64,000 nt of DNA from Spongospora subterranea f. sp. subterranea (taxonomy: Eukaryota > Endomyxa: Phytomyxea > Phytomyxea > Plasmodiophorida), in contig JAUGWO010000067.1 in assembly GCA_049724395.1 (NCBI GenBank), positions 109,136 through 173,135 on the forward strand, read 5' to 3'. Each line of letters opens with the position of its first letter. Position 1 is the stretch's first letter. The notes beneath the pieces are model-generated. The model had not been told where the DNA came from, made no database searches, and saw only the letters and a program-made list of their open reading frames with translations. Positions 1-10,093 of this stretch are shown piece after piece. The translations under genes and the position numbers were made by a program.

Positions 1-142
1 ACGAAACTAAGGGGAGGTATTATTCCCTGGTCAGTAAAGCGCAATGTCGTTTGACTGGACCGCGTTCGGGTCAAACGACGTCACGATTGGGTAAATCGGT
101 TCCCGAGAGGACATTCGACATTCATATAATAAACTACTGATA

Positions 143-599
143 ATGGATACGTATCATGTGATCGGCACGAGCAGCATATTCGTGATTGTGTTCACCGGGC
201 TGGGATTGTATTTGGTGCAAGAATCGGACCAGGCACTTGCTTCTCGAATCCAGACCGACATGGATGAGTTCCTACGAGTGATGGGAGACACACGACAGAC
301 GCCATTTTCCCAGAGCAACAATCACAATGAAGGCGTTTATGGCAATATATACTAGCTGGCTGATACGAAATAGACCGAAGATGGAAGGTGAAGAACGCGA
401 GCAGATTCGAGAAGGATTTAACAAGAAGCAAACTGAGCTTTTCAGAATCATAAAAGAAAATGGATGGGAAGACGGAGATGTTGCGGCGATAAAGAGAGAA
501 GAAATGTTTAAAAACAAGTACAGAGTGCTTCACCTCGTCCGTAATTGGATCGAAACAGCCAATGAGATGTTTTACGGTCCATCGATGTACATGATTTGA
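143..599 (+). CDS. Hypothetical small membrane-anchored protein, two exons
   Basis: I do not recognise this protein. An ATG at 143 opens a frame with a hydrophobic stretch (residues about 7-24, IGTSSIFVIVFTGLGLYLV) that could be a membrane anchor. A second frame ending at the TGA at 597-599 is rich in Glu/Lys and looks helical. Removing a 55-nt intron at 278-332 (GTGATG...AATGAAG) joins the two frames in phase 0, giving about 134 residues. The donor is not a strong consensus, so the two ORFs could also be separate or spurious. It is convergent with the EMC10-like gene on the other strand. Confidence 0.4.
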
Positions 600-660
600 G
601 GCGTAACTGTTCAACAAATGTGGTATATTGGATAAATAAACGATTTATAATAAGGCGTAA

Positions 661-1419
661 TTACATGAAAGTAGACACTACCATGGCAATTCCGATAGGG
701 GCGACAAAATACCTATCGTGTCAGATTAGCATTGATACGAGCATGATTTCGGACCAGGCGAAAACACTACCAATATTTCCTAAGGAATGACTGTTGCTCA
801 GGTTCCGGCTCAGGAACTTTGTAGACGTTCTCGATGTTGATGGGACTGGGACCTTCATGGAATTTGGCGACCGTCACGTGCGGCTTCAACCGAATCACAC
901 CTGGCGCTGCAGCGCAGGGCGTCCCCTTTGGAGGAAGCGGACCGGTAGAGTATTCGGCAAACAAAATCGACCCATTGGAGTTACTAATAAATGAAATGTT
1001 TTCGATGAAGTTAGACGACACCAAAGCACACTAGCAATAACGGTTCAGGAACGATTTCGGAAAATATAATCCTCATCTTACAGCATCTACTGAACTAATG
1101 ATAGATGCTTTAGCGTCGCCGATATTGTCGTCGTGAACCAAGCGTATTGAATAACGATGCACCCCCGATATCAGACTTTGAAAATGCGACGGCGATATCT
1201 CAGACTTTCCTGGAATATCAACCAATATCGGTGGATGAAGCGGACTCCGGGCCCCAATTGTGTTCACGAAAACTCTGAGAAGTCCATGTTCAACCGTGCC
1301 GGTGAGGGGAGTCTGTGTTCAGATTACAATGTTCGCGAAGTGAACGTAGTTGCATGAGGTAGCTTATGTTCTAGACGCATCGTCGCTGCTGCGACGAGCA
1401 AGTTGAATGAGGCAAGCAT
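661..1419 (-). CDS. EMC10-like ER membrane protein complex subunit
   Basis: This is probably the luminal/membrane subunit 10 of the ER membrane complex, which inserts transmembrane segments. Three exons are well supported: 1082-1312, 771-1030 and 661-712. The introns 1031-1081 (GTAAGA..GCTAG) and 713-770 (GTAGTG..GATAG, with CTAATCTGAC upstream) leave a continuous frame, and the second one splits the Trp codon of KYW. Family-like features are a luminal beta-rich part, an AC-like site after SSVDA, a Pro/Glu-rich linker, then QQSFLRKYW and a C-terminal hydrophobic helix (YFVAPIGIAMVVSTFM). A first exon starting near 1419 (MLASFNLLVAAATM, signal-peptide-like) is likely, but its donor is unresolved. 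The assignment rests on remembered family architecture, not on an alignment. Confidence 0.62.
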
Positions 1420-2080
1420 CGTAAGATACGGGATCACCATGATTTCGCGATGAACGACGGTCAGATCACTTCAATTCGGCAAGAAAGTAATGGTGTCTTG
1501 TACAGAGAGACTTTGTAGATCATGTCAGGCGGAACCCTGTCAAGTGTACACTGCCCGTACTGTAGCGTATCAATGAAGAACGTCAGGCGTAACCCTGTCA
1601 AATGTACACTGAAGTACCTACTAACGTCAGGCGGAACCCATTCAAAATGTACATTGTCTGTGTACTGTACTTATGTGATGCACTGTGATGCAGATAAAAT
1701 TGCCGCGCACTTTTCCCGACCACGTGTCTCAACCGAACGGGTTTTCGACTCAACCGGGGGTTTGACCAACGATGACGCAAACGAGAATTCTATCAACAAT
1801 GACTCAAACGGGGGTTCTGTAATGAATCCGATGAACAATGATCCAACGGGCGGGTTACCCACAACGAGCTTTATCAATAATTACGAATTTTGCGTCAAGG
1901 TGCACTGCTCCTGCCCTGTACAGAGATCTCGGCCGAACAACCGGTGCCTGCATTTCTAGGATAAACCAAGCCTCTGTAAAAAGCGGCTTGATCTCCCTGG
2001 AAATGGCCCGTCAGCCATTGCATCAATGGTCACACGATTGCGAGACAAAAAGTCGGAACGCATTCGAGTACATGGCGCTA
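1420..2080. other. Intergenic stretch with degenerate short repeats
   Basis: No gene is recognised. A 145-codon plus-strand ORF (1522-1959) exists, but much of it is repeated DNA, so it is probably not a gene. A unit beginning GTCAGGCGGAACCC..TGTACA recurs three times with variable spacing at about 1524, 1581 and 1625. A second degenerate repeat (ACTCAACCGGGGGT-like) recurs at about 1748, 1802 and 1840. Confidence 0.5.
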
Positions 2081-3020
2081 TCAACAGCTTGGCATTGCTC
2101 TCAGGTCTACACCATAAATCGTAATTCTTTGCCTTGTTTCCCCTTTTTGCGTCGAGAAGTAGGCTTCTGGTGAAAGAACCACATAGGTTTTGAGCTTGTT
2201 CAATTGTGACCGGTCGATGTCGAAGTCGCCGAAAGTCTGCTGGCGCCGTTTCTCGGACGCCTGCGACGGAATGAACGGCTCATTGCTGATGGGGGAGTCA
2301 CCAACTCGCTCTATCTACAACATAATTCACGAATGACTTTGAAATATAATTGAGATCAGAACAAGTTACCCGATTCAGCATTGGCGACGGCAGCAGCTGT
2401 ACCTGTTGCTGATTGGCGAACATGTTCTAACATGTCATTCACAGCGCGGTCGATTTCGTTCATCAGATCAGGCATACTGGCCCTTTGCTCTTCGTAAATC
2501 ATCGGCCATATCTTTGGAAAGGGCCATCGCAAACTTCCTCTGCTTGAAGAATCGCCTGCCTCAAGAGATGGCGGCTTACATACATCATGCCCTTGACCAA
2601 CGAATCCCAGGAAGTGCCGCGATTGTAGACGTTGGATATATTCAGACGCCCAGAACAACCAAGCCGCGCCGCTCATTCCCGGGACGCCCGTGAATGCAAT
2701 GGTCAAGTTTTCTCTCACAACATGCCCGCTTTCTACGAGAACCGGTTGCCATTTTGGCTGGACTCTGCTCACGATGTCGTCACGCGACAAACGCCATTCA
2801 TTTTCTGCAACGGAACCCTGTTAATCGCCGCTTACGGCGCTGTGGCTTTGATCAGATTGATCACGGCTCCGGTATCCTTGAGTATCGGGCGGCATTGATG
2901 CCTTGTTCGACGTTTTGTCGATTTTCCCTTTGCCCGTCGATCACGGCGTAGTTCTGCAGCATTGGGGGCGGCATGGCGAGCTGCTTTCATTTGCCATCCC
3001 AAGCGATGCCGCCCGATACT
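2081..3020 (-). CDS. Unrecognised multi-exon protein, frame probably disrupted
   Basis: I do not recognise this gene. Coding-like blocks follow each other on the minus strand: 2908-3020 (starts MPPPMLQNYAVIDGQ), about 2584-2826 (VAENEWRLSRDDIVSR through FLGFVGQGHD), about 2470-2539 (RKFAMALSKDMADDLRRAKGQ), about 2360-2490 (DLMNEIDRAVNDMLEHV) and 2081-2300 (ERVGDSPISNEPF to RAMPSC, stop 2081-2083). The donor GTATGTAAGC at 2583 and acceptor GCAG at 2540 define a 44-nt intron; another intron lies about 2299-2358. Between blocks three and four the frame shifts within TATGCCTGATCTGATG with no usable splice site, so there is a small indel here or an error. A serine/arginine-basic ORF at 2832-3113 overlaps the first block. 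Confidence 0.45.
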
Positions 3021-3028
3021 GCAAGGAC
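2872..3028. repeat. Short inverted repeat, arms about 25 bp
   Basis: GTATCCTTGAGTATCGGGCG.. at 2872-2896 is matched in inverted orientation by ..CGCCCGATACTGCAAGGACG at about 3003-3027, leaving roughly 105 bp between the arms. It overlaps the 5' part of the unrecognised minus-strand gene. Confidence 0.55.
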
Positions 3029-3113
3029 GCCAGAGGCCGTGTTTTTGAGATTTGCGCCAGACAGTTTTTGTCGAGTCCGAATTTTGATCATCAGAGAGGA
3101 TGACTTTGCTCAA

Positions 3114-3471
3114 TTCATACCGGTTTCATCCTACTTCAAGGGGTTTTACGGCCAAACCCTAAAGTGAATGGCGCACGCAGGCAATCACCGACCATGGCGT
3201 AATGCCTTATCCACAAAAGGAGGAGAGTGACAACAATCCCTGGCGATGGGAGATGGTAACGGGGTTTCGGATGATGTGAAATCGATATGTATTGGACAAG
3301 ATGATGGAATACACAACAGTTGTTAGGAGTAATGGAACAAAGGTTCATCAGAGAGGGACAAAATCATAGTGATTACCTCTCCCGCATTTGCTCAACATCT
3401 GACCATCTGGCCATGATTCAAGGGGTCGGGGCTGAGAGGTCAAGATTCTCTAACAAATATATGATAATCAC
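3114..3471. other. Intergenic, no gene seen
   Basis: This stretch lies between the unrecognised gene and the end of the first ankyrin gene. Related sequence (GAGAGGGACAAAATCATAGTG..) recurs downstream of the second ankyrin gene at about 9970-10060, so it is shared 3' flank of a duplicated locus. Confidence 0.5.
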
Positions 3472-6400
3472 TCAACGAAAGGAACAGGCCGGATTTTGAA
3501 AAGAAATGAGTTTATTTGACAAACGGTCAGACAACCTGCTTCCACACATGTTGTTGCTTGCGAACCACAAATGGCAACACTTTGTGAGAAGCAAGCGGTT
3601 CACCTTTCGTAGGACGCCGACGGGTTTCTTGTGCCCATATTCCTTAGCAAGGCCCAATAACATACGTGAATGATCGCGAAGTGACCGTTTAGCCCCTTTA
3701 CTCAGGAGATAACTGACCATTACAGCTCTACACACACAGATTATATTCACAAATGTTGTGCGATATTCGATGAACCCAGCTAACCTCTCGGCATCGTGTC
3801 CATAACAATCTTTCGCCAGATGAAGAGCAGTTCTACCATTAACGTCTTTTGCATTTATATATTTTCGGTCTGCGCCGTCTAGCAGTATTTCGGCAAGTTC
3901 AACCCTAACAAAATCATAACTGAACACTGATATAATCAAATGGGGCTGACGTACGAATGGTCCTTGGCAGAATAATGAAGCGGTATCCGACCAAAAACAT
4001 CAGGAATCGTGGGATCAGCACCATTATTCATCAAAAACTTGACCATTGCAATCCTGAACACAGATTTAATCACTATCTGGGTTCCACATTATTTGACAAA
4101 ACGAACTGATTGGACTGGCCGGATAGGGCACTAGCCAAAGATTGCCAGATGAAGAGGAGTTCTACCATCACAGTCTTTCGCATTGATATCGACTGGTTTG
4201 GGGCAATTTACAAGGATTTGGGCAATGTCGACCCTGATAAACCATCACATTAATTACCGATATATTTCACCAGATATCGACGTACATATGAAATTTGGCA
4301 GCGTAATGAAGCGGTGTTCGATAATGATTACCATGAAGGGACGGATCAGCACCAGAGTCGAGCAGAATGGTGACGATTGCAGCTCTAGACAGATATTCCC
4401 CATCATTGAATCTATATTTCCTAACCCAACTAACCTATCGCCCTCACCGGATGAGGTTGTACTGGCGATAATTGCCAGATGAAGAGGACTTTGACCATTA
4501 GCGTTTTGCGCATCGATATCGCCCGGTTTAGCGCTCTTCGCCAGTATTTGTACAATGTCAACCCTAATGAGCGAGCACGTTAAACACCGATATATTCCCA
4601 TGATATTGACAGACATTAACGACAGGGCACCATAATGAAGCGCCGTACAATGATTTTGATCACGAATCGCCTGATCAGCACCATTTCGAATCAGAATGTC
4701 GACCATTGAAACTCTACAAACAAATATTCATAATTTAATTTGGATATTGACGACCCGACTAACATATTGGAGTGCCTGGACACTGAATATTTGATGATTG
4801 TGCGATGAAGTGGTGTTCTAAGAAGGTGGTCTTGTGTGTTGATATATGATGGATCAACAGCCCTCACGATAAGTGTAGTCGCCAACTCAATCCTGATAAC
4901 AACACATTTTTTAATGGGATATACTGACAGGGGGATGACTTACCAAGGGCGTTCCACAGCGAAATGAAGCGCTATCTCACCGTACTTTTCGCTTCTAGAT
5001 AATATATCAGCTCCATAATCCAGAAAAATATTGGCAGCAGCCAGACTGAACCGAAAAAAAAACAGTTAGTAGGACGTCGAATAAAACTATTCGACCCCAT
5101 AAAATTTACTGTTGATATTTCATTGCCAAAAGGAAAGGAGTATATCCATATTGATCTTTGAAGTTGATTGCCACTTGTTTGTCCACTCGTCCATCCGACA
5201 ATATCTTATCAATAACGCTAACTCTGAAATGGCTGTCTAAGTCAGACCACGATGGATGGCGTAATTGACAATACAGTAATGGCGCCATACTGGCCATGTT
5301 TAGCGGCAATGTGCAGTAGAGTACAGCCATCGAGGTCAGATATTGTCAAATCGGCATCCAGCGATAACAGATATAGCACAATATTCCTGTTGATGGAGAA
5401 CGTATCAATATACTGAGATCAACTAATCGAAGGTGCTAAACCAGTATTTGAGATCAGCCGCCACCATTATAGGAGTCTTTCCCAACGTATTTTGAGCATC
5501 GATAAAGTGGACGATGGACGTCCTGTCGTTACCGTAAGCAACATTTAATGATAAAACGTTTTCGTATCGGTTTTACAACTTACAATTTGTATTGGGCAAC
5601 TGTTTGTATGTTCGCATCCCCATTATTATGATCATCTTCAGCAACAGCAGCAGCATACTTCAAAACGCACTTGACAACTTCCACCCTGATTCGCAAAACA
5701 AGTCAACTCAAAATATCCTTTGTTCAACACACGAAACGGGATATACAATCGTGATCTCACTGCGTGAAAAATAGAGGTTTCCCCATATGCGTTTTTTGCA
5801 TTGATCGCCACAGGAAAATTGACACAGATGTAATCGACCACGTCAATCCTGTAAATTTCGTTAAGTTTTGACCGATTTTGGCCAACAGACTATTTCGAAA
5901 AGCCTTAACTAAATTGTGAACTGAAGGGGTATGACTTTAGAGTGAACTGAAATTGCTTTTTGACATTAAAAGAAAACAACAGCGGCGTACAGGCCATTTT
6001 TAGCGGCAATGTGCAGTAGAGTCTCTTCTGAAACCTTTGTTGGTATTGTCGGATCAGCACCCTGAAATAGCAGACACTTCACCACACTCCTGTTGATGGG
6101 GATATTATACATAGATTGATGTCAACTAATCAAATGTGCTAAACCAGTATTTTAGATCAGCCGCCACCATCATAGGTGTCTGTCCATAGCTGTTTTGAGC
6201 ATCAATCATGTGGGCCATTTCCGTTCTGACGAGAACCGTAAACAACATTCATTGATTTAGCTAGTTTTGACTCACGATTTGGATTCGGCAGCTATTCCTC
6301 TGTTCGAATCTGCTTTTTTAGATAAATGTTCCACAGCAGGTTTATTGACACCTCGCACCCTGATTGCAGAAGGAATCAATCAGAATATCGATTTTCAGCG

Positions 6401-7207
6401 CATGAAAAGACAATACAATTGTGATCTTGCATCAAGGGTGTCTCCCTTGGTGTCGCTTTCCTTGATCGCCTTAGGGTATTTCTTACAGACACGATCGATA
6501 AGGTTGATCCTGTTGGAAAATTGTTAGCGGCGAAGATATTTGACGAATCGGGCACCATTACATTCCCTTATCAGCAGCGATGTGCAATACTGTATTGCCG
6601 ATTGATGGCCTTATAGAAGGATCGGCGCCATTATCCAGCAGAGTAATGGCGGTTGTTTCCCTATATTCATTAGTTGATCCATATTTTAGAGTAAATCCAT
6701 TTAATGACGATATTGCTCAAACCAATGCGGACCGGCATCCAGCGGTGACGGTCGAATATCTCCCCGTTGGTTGACAATAACGTGACTGATACGTATTTTA
6801 CGTTAAGGAATAGGATCAAACGATGAACCGACTTTCGATCTTTATATACTGCCAGGAATAACGGAGTTGCGCCATCATTATCCAGTGCGTTGATATCGTA
6901 TTTCGCATCGGATATGAGTTGACGAACTCGTTCATTACTACGAGGTCACCAATGAGATAAGACACACGTTGTGATGTGAGGTAACTGACTTTCCATCTTC
7001 GGCCGCCAGATGAAGAACCGTTCGGCCACAGTCGTCAACCGTAATTGTGCTCAATCTACCATAGGACCATATCCGCTGTCAACTAATGACCTCTCCTCAT
7101 TTGATTGAGACAGACAATTACCCCCCAGAAGCAGCAACCTTCGGCGTATTAGTAATAATTAGGGCAATGATCATGATGAAACATGTGCGTGATTGGGGAA
7201 ACATCAT
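3472..7207 (-). CDS. Secreted ankyrin-repeat protein, copy 1
   Basis: This is a long multi-exon gene. Exon 1 (ATG at 7207) encodes a signal-peptide-like leader (MMFPQSRTCFIMIIALIITN, then VAASGG) and ends at a phase-2 donor (GG|GTAATTG). The next exon continues GLSTITVDDCGRTVLHLAAEDGK, then NERVRQLISDAKYDINALDN and DGATPLFLAV. Further ankyrin blocks follow, each broken by an intron of about 50 nt, commonly GTTAGT..TCTAG: LLDNGADPS..TVLHIAADKGM, MIDAQNSYGQTPMMVAAD, CLLFQGADPTIP..ETLLHIAAKNG, VDILIRNGADQAIRDQ.HCTALHYGALS, DIDAQNANGQSPLHLAI, INAKDVNGRTALHLAKD. Stop at 3472. Compared with copy 2 it carries an extra module around 5.0-6.0 kb. A signal peptide is unusual for ankyrin proteins. I have not proven every exon is intact. 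Confidence 0.7.
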
Positions 7208-7361
7208 CAACAAATGAAAACTAGCGATGATAGATATGACGCTAAAAAAGCGGAATAATCATCCCGGTATTGAAGCCCTGCACAGGTGAACGGCGCCAAC
7301 TGCAACAGGAGTATGTGGTACTGTACTTGGCCAAGTGTAATCGGAGTCCGCCATAGGTGTA
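7208..7361. promoter_or_regulatory. Upstream region of ankyrin gene copy 1
   Basis: The sequence just 5' of the signal-peptide exon resembles the region upstream of copy 2 (13142-13260), including the shared block GCGCCAACTGCA. The similarity fades where the 30-bp tandem array begins. No specific promoter motif is identified. Confidence 0.35.
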
Positions 7362-8414
7362 GGGTAAGTTGCGGATCACCAGTAACGCTCAGGGTAAGTT
7401 GCGGATCACCAGTAACGCTCAGGGTAAGTTGCGGATCATCCAGTAACGCCAGTAACGCTCAGGGTAAGTTGCGGATCACCAGTAACGCTCAGGGTAAGTT
7501 GCGGATCACCAGTAACGCTCAGGGTAAGTTGCGGATCACCAGTACCGCTCAGGGTAAGTTGCGGATCACCAGTACCGCTCAGGGTAAGTTGCGGATCACC
7601 AGTACCGCTCAGGGTAAGTTGCGGATCACCAGTAACGCTCAGGGTAAGTTGCGGATCACCAGTAACGCTCAGGGTAAGTTGCGGATCACCAGTACCGCTC
7701 AGGGTAAGTTGCGGATCACCAGTAACGCTCAGGGTAAGTTGCGGATCACCAGTAACGCTCAGGGTAATTTGCGGATCACCAGTAACGCTCAGGGTAATTT
7801 GCGGATCACCAGTAACGCTCAGGGTAAGTTGCGGATCACCAGTAACGCTCAGGGTAAGTTGCGGATCACCAGTAACGCTCAGGGTAAGTTGCGGATCACC
7901 AGTACCAGGGTAAGTTGCGGATAACCGCTCAGGGTAAGTTGCGGATCACCAGTAACGCTCAGGGTAAGTTGCGGATCACCAGTACCGCTCAGGGTAAGTT
8001 GCGGATCACCAGTAACGCTCAGGGTAAGTTGCGGATCACCAGTAACGCTCAGGGTAATTTGCGGATCACCAGTAACGCTCAGGGTAATTTGCGGATCACC
8101 AGTAACGCTCAGGGTAAGTTGCGGATCACCAGTAACGCTCAGGGTAAGTTGCGGATCACCAGTAACGCTCAGGGTAAGTTGCGGATCACCAGTAACGCTC
8201 AGGGTAAGTTGCGGATCACCAGTAACGCTCAGGGTAAGTTGCGGATCACCAGTACCGCTCAGGGTAAGTTGCGGATCACCAGTAACGCTCAGGGTAAGTT
8301 GCGGATCACCAGTAACGCTCAGGGTAAGTTGCGGATCACCAGTAACGCTCAGGGTAAGTTGCGGATCACCAGTAACGCTCAGGGTAATTTGCGGATCACC
8401 AGTAACGCTCAGGT
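7362..8414 (+). repeat. 30-bp minisatellite, about 35 units
   Basis: The unit is AGGGTAAGTTGCGGATCACC plus AGTAACGCTC, 30 bp long, so it stays open in frame and would encode a decapeptide QGKLRITSNA. Variants are AAC/ACC in AGTAACGC and AAG/AAT in GGTAAGTT. One irregular unit lies at about 7436-7462 and one truncated unit at about 7903-7925. A run of variants (ACC, AAC, then two AATT units) occurs in both halves, suggesting block duplication. Each unit contains a consensus-like 5' splice donor (G|GTAAGTT). Confidence 0.95.
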
Positions 8415-8700
8415 AAGTGGCGCACTCTTTCTTTTTGAAAATTTTTTTCCTTCTGTATCCTTCTTCATCAACTGGCTACTCCAGTACTGAGGCGTCCCCG
8501 CCGATAAAGTATTTTTGGCCAAAAACAACATAGCGCTATTAAGTAAAGCCCAAGCCAATTTTGTTTTCACCGGGCCTTTAACCGATGAGTTCATCTCAAC
8601 TTTCAATCATAACGTCGCCAGAGTTGACGACATATTCGCATTCGTCCATCATATCATTCGTTTTCTATGGGACAAGTACATTACAGATATCGCCAGATAA
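8415..8700 (+). CDS. Possible downstream exon after the 30-bp array
   Basis: I do not recognise this. Immediately after the last unit, CAG|GTAAGTGG (8411) to CTCCAG (8486) looks like a 74-76-nt intron with a pyrimidine-rich 3' end. An open frame from about 8491 to the TAA at 8698-8700 follows (starts GVPADKVFLAKNNIALLSKA; contains FVFTGPLTDEFIS). The joined frame from the repeats would hit a stop, so this would need another upstream frame. It may be a remnant. Confidence 0.22.
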
Positions 8701-9616
8701 AACGCTGCCAATAAAGCGCATCAACTTCAATCGGCCGCACTGCGAGATGTAATTGATTCATCTCCAATATACAATCTATGTGCCTACAGTTGTGCTTTTC
8801 TAAACAATTTAAGGATATAAGGATATGATCGAACTCCAGTGGAAACATCGGCAGATTCTTCACAATTGTTTAGAATTTGAACTTTACACATCATGATGAT
8901 CCCCGATCAAGTTGCCCATGAGATTTTGCGCAGTCGCGATCCATCATCGCTGATAATGGGCTGACACGACTTATTTTCCAACCATGCACAACTGACGGAG
9001 ACATATTGGTGAGGCTTGCTGTCGACAAAAAAGGGACTGTCGACAGAAAGCCTCGTCAAGATTCACAAACTAGTTCTCGACTCAATCAAGAATTACAAGA
9101 TATTTCATCGTTTCGCGCAACAATCGACAGACTATAATCGGGTTCCTACTCTACATTCACACAACACCAGACTCCGAACTCCTTCAGACCGTTCAAATGT
9201 CTCAATTGCCCCTCAAGTGCTCGCAGGATGAGGGCAAAACGGATTTTGTGTTTGATCTCTTTAACCAGCGAGGTCACAATGGTACGTTTGCAAAAGGTCC
9301 ACCTTCAAATCCAGTCACTACTCCTTTCTGCTGATGCGCTATCTTCTAGTCGTACACGACCAGGACTCCCATATCTGGTGAACTTAATTCAATCACGCTC
9401 AAACGCCCACTTGCAAAAACACACGTCGCCGACCGCATTTTGGATGAGCCGATCACAGGCAAACAAGCGGTAGAAGGATCGATCACCACTTTTATAGGTT
9501 CAGCGATTATCGACCTCACCCTCGATTCACCTTTGAGCGCCAAAATCATCTTGTGGGTTTTTGCATATGGACGTTTAAGCGTTTTTTCATCGATGGCTGT
9601 CTTAGAAGAACCATCA
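8701..9616. other. No confident gene; scattered short ORFs
   Basis: Plus-strand ORFs at 9016-9231, 9228-9473 and 9440-9778 overlap one another in different frames and match nothing I recognise. Short phrases such as AAAACACACGTCGCCGACCG suggest decayed coding DNA. Confidence 0.35.
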
Positions 9617-9920
9617 TCAAGGTCGCATGATCAGAGCGAGAACAGAGTTGATGTTGACCTGATATGTAGTCGAGAACTTTGGATTGCTCATTGTTGGAAG
9701 GTTTCGCCGAATTCCGATATGAATGAAAACGAGCATGCTTCTGCTGCGATCCCGGAATCGGGCTATGAATGTTTTTGACTGAGTAAGCATGATCGCACTC
9801 TTTCCTCGCCAGATACTTGACCATCTCGACCTCAACGCACAGAGTTCCTTTGGCGTATGACAAAGAACGGTGTCGGGGATGAGGTCAACCTGGCTTCCCC
9901 GCTCCAATTCCTATATTAGG
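9617..9920 (-). pseudogene. Ankyrin-like fragment, dispersed copy 1 of 3
   Basis: On the minus strand VEVEMVKYLARKECDHAYS resembles the end of an ankyrin repeat, but the surrounding frames are broken. The block GCCAGATACTTGACCATCTC.. through CAATTCCTATATTAGGGG (about 9805-9920) recurs at about 16675-16820 and 19035-19180, so it is a dispersed duplicated segment. Confidence 0.5.
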
Positions 9921-10093
9921 GGAAGAACCTGGACACATGCGAATAGATAAATGAGGTCAACAGAAGAGAGATTCATCAAAGAGAGGGCACAAAATCATTC
10001 TAAATATCTGTCTCGCACTTCCTGAAAATCTGGCGATGATTCAAGTGTTAGGGGCGGAGCGGTTAAGAGCAAATTTAATCATGTGACAAACGG
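9921..10093. other. 3' flank of ankyrin gene copy 2
   Basis: Non-coding. It contains sequence shared with the 3' flank of copy 1 (around 3350-3440). Confidence 0.4.

Noticed and set aside
192-617. 141-codon minus-strand ORF
   Set aside because: Antisense to the better-supported plus-strand two-exon ORF; no recognisable features.
7286-8490. Repeat protein encoded by the 30-bp array
   Set aside because: The frame is broken at the truncated unit near 7903-7925, and the unit may be read as splice-donor-rich DNA instead; no promoter or homolog is seen.
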